DNA of 64,000 bases. Origin: Sphingobacterium sp. UBA7855 (GTDB lineage: Bacteria; Bacteroidota; Bacteroidia; Sphingobacteriales; Sphingobacteriaceae). Location of the stretch: NCBI GenBank assembly GCA_002500745.1, contig DLST01000002.1, positions 124,001-188,000 of the forward strand. Reading direction: 5' to 3'. Under the pieces are notes generated by a model. That model was not told the origin of the DNA. It made no database searches and saw only the letters and a list, made by a program, of their open reading frames with translations. Shown here piece after piece: positions 46,471 to 55,647 of this stretch; positions within the stretch are counted from its first letter, which is position 1, and every line of letters starts with the position of its first letter. The position numbers were made by a program, and so were the translations under genes.

Positions 46471-46501
46471 TTGCTTATTGATTAATTTTTCATTACTTTT
46501 G
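46471..46501 (+). promoter_or_regulatory. predicted Bacteroidetes-type promoter of gpsA-ggpPS
   Basis: TTTG ending at 46473, a 20-bp spacer, then TACTTTTG at 46494-46501, twenty bases before the gpsA start. This is the best consensus match in the window in both boxes and spacing. Confidence 0.65.
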
Positions 46502-46520
46502 TCAATTAATAGATAACCCG

Positions 46521-47555
46521 ATGGCAAAAAATCGCTGTTTTTGCCTCTTTAAAACCCCCAATAATTTGAATGAGATTAGTGTGATTGGTGGTGGGAGTTG
46601 GGCCACGGCCCTGGTTAAAATTCTAACAGAAAATAGCATACATGTGAACTGGTATATGCGGCGTTCCGAACAGGTACGCTCAATCAATGACGATGCTATC
46701 AATCCCGACTACCTACCTTTTTTAAAACTTGATAATACAAAAATTTATGCTTCTGATCAGCTGGATATGATCGTGGCGCGCTCGAAAGTGATCCTGTTTG
46801 TTGTTCCAAGTGCGCAACTGGATCAAGTTTGCGAAGCAATCCCCCAAAAGGATATGAGCGGCAAATTTGTGATTACCGCAATAAAAGGAACCGTAGGGCC
46901 GGAGAATTTGCTTCCCAGTGCATTCATTGCCCGGCATTTTGAACTGACCGACTTACAGCAGGCGATTATCGCGGGCCCTTGCCACGCAGAAGAAATTGCA
47001 AGAAACAAAAAAACTTATATAACCTTATGTGGGTCGAATGAAAGCGTTATTCAAACGATTTCGAACGGTTTTGCATCACCCTATATGGAGGTGCACTATA
47101 GCGCTGATATGATCGGGGTGGAGTACGCGGCCATTTATAAAAATGTGGTCGGTATTGTCTGCGGTATGGCTGAAGGATTGCACTATGGCGACAACTTTAT
47201 GGCTGTGCTGGTTGCGAATGCAATCGACGAACTGGGATTGTTGCTGCAAGCTGTTGGCGTACCCAATGCTCGGCTTGGTAACTCGACCTATTTGGGCGAC
47301 TTATTGGTGACGGGATACTCCAGGCATAGCCGCAACAGGAAGTTTGGTCAATATCTCGGCCAGGGATTTTCGGCTTTTGAGGCTCGTGGGATGATGGGTA
47401 TGGTTGCCGAAGGTTACTATGCGACAAAGGGGCTAATGAATACCGTATCAAGTCTCGAACTCAATATGCCCCTATTACAGACTGCCTACCGGGTGCTTTA
47501 CAACCATATGGCAGCAAAAGATGAATTTAAACTTTTAGAAAGGAATATAAGATAA
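46521..47555 (+). CDS. gpsA: glycerol-3-phosphate dehydrogenase (NAD(P)+)
   Basis: A 344-residue GpsA-type enzyme. The nucleotide-binding loop is ISVIGGGSWATALVKIL near residue 16, the second conserved patch is FVITAIKGTVGPE, and the catalytic Lys region is GVEYAAIYKNVVGIVCGMAEG. It reduces dihydroxyacetone phosphate to glycerol-3-phosphate. Only one base separates it from the following glucosylglycerol-phosphate synthase fusion, which needs glycerol-3-phosphate as acceptor, so this copy probably supplies that pathway and may be separate from the copy used for phospholipids. Confidence 0.9.
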   Translation: MAKNRCFCLFKTPNNLNEISVIGGGSWATALVKILTENSIHVNWYMRRSEQVRSINDDAINPDYLPFLKLDNTKIYASDQLDMIVARSKVILFVVPSAQLDQVCEAIPQKDMSGKFVITAIKGTVGPENLLPSAFIARHFELTDLQQAIIAGPCHAEEIARNKKTYITLCGSNESVIQTISNGFASPYMEVHYSADMIGVEYAAIYKNVVGIVCGMAEGLHYGDNFMAVLVANAIDELGLLLQAVGVPNARLGNSTYLGDLLVTGYSRHSRNRKFGQYLGQGFSAFEARGMMGMVAEGYYATKGLMNTVSSLELNMPLLQTAYRVLYNHMAAKDEFKLLERNIR

Positions 47556-47556
47556 T

Positions 47557-49803
47557 ATGATATTAGCAACAGATTTAGATGGAACTTTTTTGGGAGGTAA
47601 AATGGAAGACCGCCTCAGGTTATATCGATTGATAAAGGCGAGTGCGGATATGCAGCTGGTTTTTGTGACAGGGAGAGGCTTGGAGTCTGTATTGCCTTTG
47701 CTGAGCGATCCACTTATTCCGGTGCCAGATTTTATAATAGCTGATGTGGGAGCTACAGTGGTGAATGGCCACAGCCTGGAAGCAATTGAGCCTTTACAGA
47801 GCGAAATTGAGGAAAAATGGCCGCAGACTTATGCGATCCGTTCAGCGCTGGATGAGATTCCGCAATTGCGTTACCAACATGTACCACAACAGCGGCGCAG
47901 CTCTTTTTTTTATGAACCTGAGGTTGACCTCAATCTAGTAAAGCAGGTGGCCGACAGGTATGAGTGTGATATGATTACTTCGGCTGATCAGTATCTGGAC
48001 TTGCTTCCGAAGGGTGTGAACAAAGGTACAACGCTTAAAAAGCTGATTGAATTTTTGGATGTCGAGGCGGACGATGTAATGGTAGCTGGAGATACCCTTA
48101 ATGATCTCGCCTTGTTTGAGATCGGTTTTCGCGGTGTTGCCGTAGGAAAGTCGGAGGGCAGCTTGCTTGAAGCTGTTGGTCAAATGGACACAGCTTACGC
48201 TGCCGAGGCCGCCGGAGCGGGTGGGATATTAGAGTATATGAGCAAGTATCGCCCTTTCCAGCAACTCATCCGTACTGAACAGAAAATAGTGCCTCAAAAA
48301 GGCAGAGCTAAAAAATCGGATCAGCTCGTGATGGTGTATCATCGACTGCCTTTTGAAAAGGAATCGATCAATGGCAAGACCGTACGGGTGTCTCCGAAAA
48401 GTCCAAACGGAATTATTCCTTCATTATTGGGCTTATTTGAAAAGGGGCGTTCTGGTCTTTGGATCGGCGAGGAAGTTTTGCAGCCGGATGGTCAGCCGGT
48501 TCCTAATCAGTTGGTAGATGAAAGCAGGTATCCCAACCTGGTAGCATCCACCATATCGTTGTCAAAAGAAGACATTGATAAATTCTACCGCGTGTTCTCA
48601 AAAGAGGCCTTTTGGCCAACTATCTTTTCTTTTGTGGACCGTGCAAAGTTTAACCACGAAGATTGGGACCACTACTTGATGATTAACAAGTACTTTGCCG
48701 AACGTATAGCAAAAGAAGCCGACGATGGGGCCCTCGTATGGATTCATGAATATAACCTATGGATGGTACCGTCGTTTTTAAAGGCCATGCGACCCGATCT
48801 AAAAATTGGTTTCTTTCATCATACCGCTTTTCCGGCGGCTGACATTTTTAATATTATTCCGTGGCGCAAAGAAATTATCGGAAGTCTGCTGCTTTGCGAT
48901 TTTATTAGTTTTCATATTCCGCGTTACGTAGAGAATTTTGTGGATGTAATCCGTAGCCATACACCTTTTAAGGTGATCAAAAAGGTCAATGTTGCCAATC
49001 AGTTTCTGACTTATAGCTGTGCCCTCGGAGTAGATCAAATGACGAAGGTCATTGAAGTAGACGGTAGACAGATCAGGTTGGGAGCTCAACCGGTCGGCGT
49101 AAACAAGGATCATATCGAACAGATTTTGATGGATGATCAGGTGAGGCTGGAGATCAATGCGCTCAAAAGAAACAAAGACGAATCAGGAGTAAAGCGTATT
49201 ATATCTATCGAGCGTTTAGATTATGTAAAAGGCCCGTTGGAGAAAATTCAGGCTTTTGGAGAGTTCTTAGCAGAATACCCAGAATTTAGGGGTAAGATTG
49301 AACTGGTGAACGTGTGTACACCGCCATCGCAGGGGATGACAATCTACGATGAAATCCGCGATCAGGTGAATCAGGCAGTGGGTGAGATCAATGGAAAATA
49401 TGCAACGATGAATTGGACTCCGATACAGTATTTTTACAGAGCGCTTCCTTTTGAGGAGGTTATCAAACATTATGCGTTAAGCGATATTGCCTGGATCACA
49501 CCTTTGCGTGACGGCCTCAACCTTGTCGCAAAGGAATACATTGCCACCCATGGATTACTGGACACTTCAGGAGCACTTGTACTTTCCGAATTCGCGGGAG
49601 CATCGGTGGAACTGCCCTATGCCATTTTGACAAATCCCTATGATCGTAAGAGTATGAAAGATGCCTTATTGAAAGCTTTGGTGATGGAACCGGGCGAGGC
49701 TCAAGTGAGAGCCCGTCGGCTTTATGAGCATATCGAGCACTACGATATCCATTATTGGGGAAAAGATTTTGTGAAGGAGCTCGAAAAATCTGTTAAATAT
49801 TAA
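47557..49803 (+). CDS. ggpPS: HAD phosphatase-GT20 fusion, likely glucosylglycerol synthesis (GgpPS)
   Basis: A 748-residue two-domain enzyme. Residues 1-240 form a sucrose-phosphatase-type HAD domain with DLDGTFLGG, FVTGRGLES, NKGTTLKKL and GDTLNDLALFE. Residues about 265-745 form a GT20 glycosyltransferase with WIHEYNLWMVPSF, FFHHTAFPAADIFNI, SIERLDYVKGPLEK and PLRDGLNLVAKEYIATHG. The EYNLW and FFHHTAFPAADIFN patches resemble glucosylglycerol-phosphate synthase more than trehalose-phosphate synthase, and phosphatase-synthase fusions of this order are known for GgpPS in Stenotrophomonas and Pseudomonas. With gpsA it would make glucosylglycerol, a compatible solute. Trehalose synthesis is the main alternative. 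Confidence 0.78.
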   Translation: MILATDLDGTFLGGKMEDRLRLYRLIKASADMQLVFVTGRGLESVLPLLSDPLIPVPDFIIADVGATVVNGHSLEAIEPLQSEIEEKWPQTYAIRSALDEIPQLRYQHVPQQRRSSFFYEPEVDLNLVKQVADRYECDMITSADQYLDLLPKGVNKGTTLKKLIEFLDVEADDVMVAGDTLNDLALFEIGFRGVAVGKSEGSLLEAVGQMDTAYAAEAAGAGGILEYMSKYRPFQQLIRTEQKIVPQKGRAKKSDQLVMVYHRLPFEKESINGKTVRVSPKSPNGIIPSLLGLFEKGRSGLWIGEEVLQPDGQPVPNQLVDESRYPNLVASTISLSKEDIDKFYRVFSKEAFWPTIFSFVDRAKFNHEDWDHYLMINKYFAERIAKEADDGALVWIHEYNLWMVPSFLKAMRPDLKIGFFHHTAFPAADIFNIIPWRKEIIGSLLLCDFISFHIPRYVENFVDVIRSHTPFKVIKKVNVANQFLTYSCALGVDQMTKVIEVDGRQIRLGAQPVGVNKDHIEQILMDDQVRLEINALKRNKDESGVKRIISIERLDYVKGPLEKIQAFGEFLAEYPEFRGKIELVNVCTPPSQGMTIYDEIRDQVNQAVGEINGKYATMNWTPIQYFYRALPFEEVIKHYALSDIAWITPLRDGLNLVAKEYIATHGLLDTSGALVLSEFAGASVELPYAILTNPYDRKSMKDALLKALVMEPGEAQVRARRLYEHIEHYDIHYWGKDFVKELEKSVKY

Positions 49804-49887
49804 TGGACGGTTTCTTTAGGTAATTGATAAGTTAAGGATCATATTGCGGGTATATCGATACCGCAGAAAAACTCGTGCAGATTAGGA

Positions 49888-49917
49888 GGGTCAAATTTGA
49901 TAAAAATTTGGCCCCTT
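49888..49917 (+). terminator. terminator after ggpPS
   Basis: An 11-bp stem (GGGTCAAATTT, 49888-49898, with 49904-49914, one G-U pair) and a 5-base loop, followed by CTTT. Its right arm overlaps the -33 element of the next promoter. Confidence 0.55.
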
Positions 49918-49940
49918 TCGCTGAAGAATCGCTATATTTG
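49908..49940 (+). promoter_or_regulatory. predicted Bacteroidetes-type promoter
   Basis: TTTG ending at 49910, a 22-bp spacer, then TATATTTG at 49933-49940, eleven bases before the ATG of the small membrane protein gene. The overlap with a terminator arm may link ending of one transcript to the start of the next. Confidence 0.5.
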
Positions 49941-49951
49941 CGGCTATAACA

Positions 49952-50350
49952 ATGGTTGCGAGAATTTTCAAATCGATTACAATAAACCTGCTGCTGCTAT
50001 GCGTCATGTTGATGAGCTTTAGCAAGATTTTTATTGTGCTAAGCTTTTATGCGAATCGTAGCGAAATTGCCAATACCTATTGTATCAATAAAAGTAACCC
50101 AGCCTTACATTGTGATGGTAAATGCTTTCTTATACGCATATTGAAGAAGGAGGCGCAACGTGAGAGAGATGTTCACGAATATTTCTCCAAAACACCGGTT
50201 TTTTTCTGTCACCACTATTTTTCGACATCTTTGCCAAAAATGTTTACCCCAAAATCTGAGCGCTCTGTTCGCAAGGCGAGGTCTCCCTTGTTTCTTAAGT
50301 TTGATTTCTTTCCTAAAATACTCAGACCACCCATTGTTTCATTAGCATAA
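49952..50350 (+). CDS. small membrane protein with cysteine motif
   Basis: A 132-residue protein with one membrane helix (about 10-32) and then the motif YCINKSNPALHCDGKCFL, that is C-x(9)-C-x(3)-C around N-K, P and H. I recall similar small proteins next to TonB-dependent receptors in Bacteroidota, but I know of no established function. Three closely spaced cysteines and a histidine outside the membrane suggest a metal site or a disulfide. The C-terminal part is basic and histidine-poor. It lies 130 bp upstream of the TonB receptor on the same strand and may be co-transcribed. Confidence 0.65.
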   Translation: MVARIFKSITINLLLLCVMLMSFSKIFIVLSFYANRSEIANTYCINKSNPALHCDGKCFLIRILKKEAQRERDVHEYFSKTPVFFCHHYFSTSLPKMFTPKSERSVRKARSPLFLKFDFFPKILRPPIVSLA

Positions 50351-50480
50351 TTCTAACGGATTATCCCATTTTTTGAGATAAAATCTATTATTCATTATGA
50401 CGACTTTCGGTTTGTCCGGGATTCGCTATACTGGATTCTAGTTTTAATCTACATTTATTATTGGTTCACTTTAACTTATA

Positions 50481-52646
50481 ATGCTTTTGAAAACGATATA
50501 TTTAGCGTACGTATTCACGTTTACGCTTGTATTTACCATTTGTAGCAGCACTGCAAGAGCGCAATATAAAGATTCACTATTGCCCAAACAGCTTGACTCT
50601 GTTTATATCAACGCACGGTTCAGCGCCAAGGATAAAGCTAGCTTTCAGTCTGCCCGCATGAATATCCCTGACTATGAAAATCCACAGGTAACTGCCAGCG
50701 TGGGTAAACACCTCATTAAAAATAGAAACTACACAACCCAGTCTGGGATGCTATCGAATGCGGCGGGTGTAACACCTAGCTGGGCCGGAGTGGCACCTTA
50801 CTTTACTATTCGTGGATTCCGGACGCGGAGCAATTTTAGAAATGGCTTGAATGCTTATTTACAGTATAGTGATGAAAATAGCAATATCCAGCAAATAGAT
50901 GTGATAAAGGGGCCGAGCGGTACATTGTTTGGAGGAACAAATATGGCTTTTGGCGGGCTGATCAATGTACTTACGTATGCACCCATTGATAGTAGCTTTA
51001 TGAATTTTTCGCTGGCTACAGGCAACAATGCTTTGCAGCGCATCAATATTGACCTAAATACGCATTTGGATGCAACCCATAAGTCACTGTTCAGAATGTT
51101 TGGTACCTATACGTCCCGAAAGAGTTTTCAGGATGCAGGAATAAATAAAAGTATTTTTCTCGCTCCGAGTCTCAGTTATCAGTTAAGTCCAGATCTTAAG
51201 GTGAGGCTAGAGGCAGAATTCTTGCGCAGGAATACGACAAATAGTCCTTTATTTACGCCAGCAAATCCACTCGTCGGTGGAACTTTGAGCAATGTTGAGC
51301 ATTCCAGCAGCCTGAATTTAGATTATTTTAAATCTTACACCGATAACACTTTGCTATGGCAAACATCTTCATTGAATTTTTATGCAAAGATAAGTTACAC
51401 CATTTCTCCGGATTGGCAGTCTGAAACAAACTTGGCCAGTACAAATAGTACATCGAACGGCGATTATCAAACAAACTTATTGATCAAAAGTAATACTGCC
51501 GTAGCAAGGAGGGTATTGCACTATGATGAGGAGGGTATGCGTAATTATCAGGTGCAACAAAACTTTATCGGTCATTTTAATATAGTGGGGCTGGACAATA
51601 AATTGCTGGTCGGTCTTGATTACCACCGCTATAGCTATGCTGCGAATTATAAAAATGCCGGTTATGTCGATACTATACTCATCGCCAATCCTTTGCCTAC
51701 AGCAAATTTATTGCATGCAGACCTGATCCGTCATCTTGTACTTTCTAAACAGCCCAGCAATTCCGTTGCTCCGCAAAACAGTTATTCGGCTTACATTTCA
51801 GATGTTATCCATCCAACAGATGCGTTGACATTGATGCTCAGTGCGCGATATGATAGACTGATCAATTTGGGGACGAAAGATTTGCTAACAGGCACAACTA
51901 CTGCGGATTATAAGCAATCAACTATTACCCCAAAGATAGGGTTCACTTATCAGCTTCTTCCAAAAGTGGCGACATTGTTTGGAAATTATATGAGCGGCTT
52001 TCAAAATCTTGCGCCAACGAGCATAAATGGTGTCTTGTATAATTTAAAACCGCAATACGGTAGTCAGCTCGAATCTGGGGTCAAAATAGCGGTTCCTGAT
52101 CATGCACTCGATTTGACATTGAGTTATTATGCCATCAGCGTACGGAACACCGTAATGACAGATCCTAACGATGCCACGAAGTATACACAGGGGGGGAGGC
52201 AATATAGCCGCGGTCTGGAGCTGGATATACAGTCAGAACCCTTACCCAATCTCTTTATACATGTAGGGGGAGCCCACAACATAAGCAAAGTAACGGTTGC
52301 TGACGCTGCAGTGCAGGGTTTGAGACCGGTAAATGCTGGGCCCAAATGGTCTTCCACTTGGTATGTGAGTTATGACCGGCCGTTAGCCAAAGAAAGCAAG
52401 TGGAATGTTGGATTCGGAGGTAACTATGTGGGTCAGGATCTAATCATTAACAGCCGAAGTGCGGGGAGTTTTTATACTGATTCCTATATCCTTTGTAATG
52501 GTAATATTGGTTATGCATACCGACAACTTAAATGCAATCTGACTGCCGACAATCTATTTAATACCCGCTATTATTACGGGGGAAGAGGCTTTATAAGCCC
52601 AGGGAGCCTGCGCCAGTGTATCTTGTCGATGTCACTGCATTTTTGA
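50481..52646 (+). CDS. TonB-dependent siderophore-type receptor
   Basis: A 721-residue outer-membrane receptor: signal peptide (ending ARAQ at about 28), a plug domain (about 60-180, with TIRGFRTRSNFRNGL, IQQIDVIKGPSGTLFGG and FGGLINV), and a 22-strand barrel ending in LSMSLHF with a terminal Phe. The length, the early plug and the absence of a CarboxypepD-like domain place it with ferric-siderophore receptors rather than SusC. The substrate is probably an iron-siderophore complex, but this is not shown. A run of seven G lies at 52190-52196. Confidence 0.87.
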   Translation: MLLKTIYLAYVFTFTLVFTICSSTARAQYKDSLLPKQLDSVYINARFSAKDKASFQSARMNIPDYENPQVTASVGKHLIKNRNYTTQSGMLSNAAGVTPSWAGVAPYFTIRGFRTRSNFRNGLNAYLQYSDENSNIQQIDVIKGPSGTLFGGTNMAFGGLINVLTYAPIDSSFMNFSLATGNNALQRINIDLNTHLDATHKSLFRMFGTYTSRKSFQDAGINKSIFLAPSLSYQLSPDLKVRLEAEFLRRNTTNSPLFTPANPLVGGTLSNVEHSSSLNLDYFKSYTDNTLLWQTSSLNFYAKISYTISPDWQSETNLASTNSTSNGDYQTNLLIKSNTAVARRVLHYDEEGMRNYQVQQNFIGHFNIVGLDNKLLVGLDYHRYSYAANYKNAGYVDTILIANPLPTANLLHADLIRHLVLSKQPSNSVAPQNSYSAYISDVIHPTDALTLMLSARYDRLINLGTKDLLTGTTTADYKQSTITPKIGFTYQLLPKVATLFGNYMSGFQNLAPTSINGVLYNLKPQYGSQLESGVKIAVPDHALDLTLSYYAISVRNTVMTDPNDATKYTQGGRQYSRGLELDIQSEPLPNLFIHVGGAHNISKVTVADAAVQGLRPVNAGPKWSSTWYVSYDRPLAKESKWNVGFGGNYVGQDLIINSRSAGSFYTDSYILCNGNIGYAYRQLKCNLTADNLFNTRYYYGGRGFISPGSLRQCILSMSLHF

Positions 52647-52696
52647 TAGCTAAATTTAAACGCAACGCTCCAATTATTATGGCATATGTATTTATT

Positions 52697-52736
52697 TATA
52701 TCACAGTCAATCGCTTGGGCGATCGACTGTGATATA
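52697..52736 (+). terminator. long hairpin terminator after the TonB receptor
   Basis: An 18-bp stem (52697-52714 with 52719-52736, one G-U pair) and a TTGG loop. The T-rich tail is weak, so termination may rely on the stem. Confidence 0.6.
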
Positions 52737-52814
52737 TGTTAAATATTATATGTAGTACTTTAGCTATCAGGGCTTAAAATAATACGTTGGAAATTATAAA
52801 TAGATTAAATGCTA

Positions 52815-53063
52815 TTAGTTATTCAGCTGTAATTTCCCAATAAACGGGCGGCTATCAACTGTCATTATCGCTTCTTTAATGGAATAGCATAATTGATAGT
52901 TTTCGCTCAGTATTTTTTTGCTTGATTCTATCTTGTCTTTTTCCACCTTATCAACAATCCATGTTGGGTTTAATGGATCTGAATTAAATTTGGTTATTAA
53001 TACGGTAAATCCTTCTTTCTGAGCACTGATTAGCGTGTCTTTTGTTATATCTACTATCTTCAT
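52815..53063 (-). CDS. small hypothetical protein
   Basis: An 82-residue soluble protein with no membrane helix. It alternates strands and helices (MKIVDITKDTL, FTVLITKFN, LCYSIKEAIMTVDSR). I do not recognise the family. It starts at an ATG and lies alone between the TonB receptor and phytochrome genes. It may be a real small gene, as the frame is long for this AT-rich spacer and starts with a lysine-rich beta strand, but a chance frame cannot be ruled out. Confidence 0.5.
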   Translation of the reverse strand: MKIVDITKDTLISAQKEGFTVLITKFNSDPLNPTWIVDKVEKDKIESSKKILSENYQLCYSIKEAIMTVDSRPFIGKLQLNN

Positions 53064-53341
53064 AGTGAGACAATATACAAAAAAAATATGGAAGTTCTTT
53101 TATCCCGAGTAATAAACTGTGCCAACACACTTGTTACAATCGACGGTAATGATACCTGATGTAGTTCGCTTTTGGGTTTAAATAGCCTAGATGCCAATGA
53201 AGATTTCTGCATGTTTTTGTGGTGCAAATAGGATAGTTTAACATTCTAATAATTTTTATTAATTTAGCATCATATGATAGCATTGATGGAGAATAGAACT
53301 ATTGATTTTACCATATTTTTATTTAATGAAACAGTAGGTGT

Positions 53342-55525
53342 ATGCGTGAAGTTAATTGTCATGATGAAAAGATTCATCTTTGTGGTAATATTCAGTCTTT
53401 TGGCTATCTATTTATCTTCGAGGATGATAAGTGTGTTGGTGTAAGTGAAAATTGTGCCGTGATTATGGGGGCAGCAAGTTCTACGGTGTTAGGTATGACC
53501 GTTGAAGCTGTTCTGGATCATGTCGCACCGTCGTTTGGGCTACGAGGAGATAAAATTGAACAGGCAGTTTCCCAAAGTCTATTCGCCAGATTTGTTGAAC
53601 GAGTGACGATTCATCAAAAAGATTACTTTCTCAGTTTATACCGATATGACGGAAAAATATATCTTGAGATTGAAGATTGTGCTCTACAAGCCGTAAAAAC
53701 AACCAAATTATACTATTACGCCAAGCATTTAGAAGACCAACGTGAAGGGAAATCTTGCTGGCAGGCATTGACCGAACTGATAAAAGATATCATCCACTTT
53801 GATCGGGTGATGATTTATCGTTTTATGGAGGATAATAGCGGTCAGGTGATTGCGGAAAGTAGGAGCGAGGAATTAGAATCGCTGTTAAACTATAGGTATC
53901 CGGAGTTTGATATTCCAGCACAGGCTCGAGAACTTTACCGTATCTTCCACGCGCGGCATACGGCTGATGTTGATGAACGAGCAATTCCAATTATGGGCAA
54001 GGCTGCAGAAAATTTTGATCTGACACGCTGTAGCTTAAGGGCACTTTCGCCCATGCATTTGCAATACCTTAAAAATGCCGGCGTAAAGGCCAGTGCTAGC
54101 TTTAGTATCATTGTCGATAATGAACTCTGGGGACTTGTTGCATGTCAGCATCGGGAACCTATGCATGTGGATCTCTCGCAACGGCATTTATGTACATTGC
54201 TGACTCAATATGCTGTAAACCGCTACCTGGCAGATTTTCAGAAAGAACAAGTTCGTTTGCATAAAAGCCTTTCTCAGCTGGAGCATAGTTTAAAAAGTGA
54301 ATTGTTGGTCAAACGTGACTTGCATGATGTGTTAGAAAATTATGCTAATCGGATCATGGAGGTCATGAATGGGCAGGGGCTCATCATTAAACGCGATCGG
54401 GCGATCATGACTGTCGGTGAAGTGCCGGACAGAAAGATCCTCAAAAAGATTGATGAGGAGATTGGAACTAAGGAGTTTTTCGTCACCGATCGATTTAAGT
54501 GTACTGGCTTTGGTGACGATGTGGAGATTTTTCCTGGTGTTTTGCGTATTAGCATTTTACCTGTAACGAATTGGTACTTATATATTTTCAGGAAAGAGCG
54601 TTTGATCGAAGAAGTTTGGGCAGGGAAACCAGAAAAAGTGATGCAGATTGACGCCGAAAAAAAGATTGCTTTTCCTTCGCCACGCACTTCGTTTGAAGCG
54701 TGGAAGAAGATAACAAAAGGCAAGTCCGAAAAATGGCGTCCTTCAGAAATTGCCTTTATTGAAAATATGACGCATATCATTCAGCAGTCTATTGCGCAGC
54801 GTGGCGGAGAAATTGACAAACTGAACAGGGAACTGGTGCGCTCAAATAATGCACTTGATACTTTTGGATATACGTTGACCCACGATCTTAAAAATCCATT
54901 GACTACCATTCAGCTAACGGCTCAGATGTTGCTATATAAAAAGGATGTCTCTCGGGAGTTTCTAGAAAAGTCAATGAAAAATATTTTGGAAGGAACGCAA
55001 CTCATGAATGATATGATGGACAAAGTGTATCAAATGTCTAAAGTAAACCATGTTGACTTTGTCTTTGAACCGATCAATCCGCGGTCAAAGATTCTTAATA
55101 TCGTTGAGAATTGTAAGCAGCAATATCAGGTGTCCCATTTGGAATTTAATATGGGAGAGACATTACAGGTTATGGGGGAGAGAACCTTAATATATCAATT
55201 GTTTCTGAATCTTATCGGCAATGCGATAAAATACAGCAGTAAGAAGGAAAATCCAAAAGTCTCTGTAAATAGCTTTAGGGATGGGGATACCGTTCGTTAT
55301 GATGTAAAAGATAATGGAATTGGCATAGATCTGAAGGAGAGTGATAGAATTTTTGAAATTTTTGGACGTATGTCGAATACCGAAGGTTATGAAGGTTCGG
55401 GCATTGGTCTATCCATTGTGAAGCAAATCGCTAATAAGCTCAAAGCAACATTGCATGTGGAAAGTGAACTTGGCGTCGGTACTACTTTTTCAGTCACCTT
55501 CAATAATGTCCCTGTAGCTATATAG
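53342..55525 (+). CDS. bphP: bacteriophytochrome histidine kinase (red/far-red sensor)
   Basis: A 727-residue phytochrome kinase with PAS_2, GAF, PHY, HisKA and HATPase_c domains. Cys6, in NCHDEKIHLCGNIQSFG, aligns with the biliverdin-attachment Cys of bacteriophytochromes. Chromophore-pocket residues are present: Asp190 in YPEFDIPAQAREL, His239 in SPMHLQYL, and the His in VACQHREP. The PHY tongue motifs WAGKP and PRTSFEAW are also present. The kinase has His514 in THDLKNPLTT, N box NLIGNAIKYS, and G box GSGIGLSIV. The PAS motif PASDIP is changed to PEFDIP. No biliverdin-making haem oxygenase gene is near. The ATG has AGGTG just upstream. Confidence 0.92.
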   Translation: MREVNCHDEKIHLCGNIQSFGYLFIFEDDKCVGVSENCAVIMGAASSTVLGMTVEAVLDHVAPSFGLRGDKIEQAVSQSLFARFVERVTIHQKDYFLSLYRYDGKIYLEIEDCALQAVKTTKLYYYAKHLEDQREGKSCWQALTELIKDIIHFDRVMIYRFMEDNSGQVIAESRSEELESLLNYRYPEFDIPAQARELYRIFHARHTADVDERAIPIMGKAAENFDLTRCSLRALSPMHLQYLKNAGVKASASFSIIVDNELWGLVACQHREPMHVDLSQRHLCTLLTQYAVNRYLADFQKEQVRLHKSLSQLEHSLKSELLVKRDLHDVLENYANRIMEVMNGQGLIIKRDRAIMTVGEVPDRKILKKIDEEIGTKEFFVTDRFKCTGFGDDVEIFPGVLRISILPVTNWYLYIFRKERLIEEVWAGKPEKVMQIDAEKKIAFPSPRTSFEAWKKITKGKSEKWRPSEIAFIENMTHIIQQSIAQRGGEIDKLNRELVRSNNALDTFGYTLTHDLKNPLTTIQLTAQMLLYKKDVSREFLEKSMKNILEGTQLMNDMMDKVYQMSKVNHVDFVFEPINPRSKILNIVENCKQQYQVSHLEFNMGETLQVMGERTLIYQLFLNLIGNAIKYSSKKENPKVSVNSFRDGDTVRYDVKDNGIGIDLKESDRIFEIFGRMSNTEGYEGSGIGLSIVKQIANKLKATLHVESELGVGTTFSVTFNNVPVAI

Positions 55526-55647
55526 GGACAATGGACGATGTGAATTTTGAAAAAATGGAAACAATCGCTATTATGTATGGGTTCATAATGATATGAGACT
55601 TTTTTGGAATCATTATATTAAGAATTTATACCATTACATAATTATAT

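Noticed and set aside
47557..49803. Trehalose-phosphate synthase/phosphatase as the primary call
   Set aside because: Kept as the alternative only: the HEYNLW and FFHHTAFPAADIFN patches, the phosphatase-first order and the adjacent gpsA favour glucosylglycerol.
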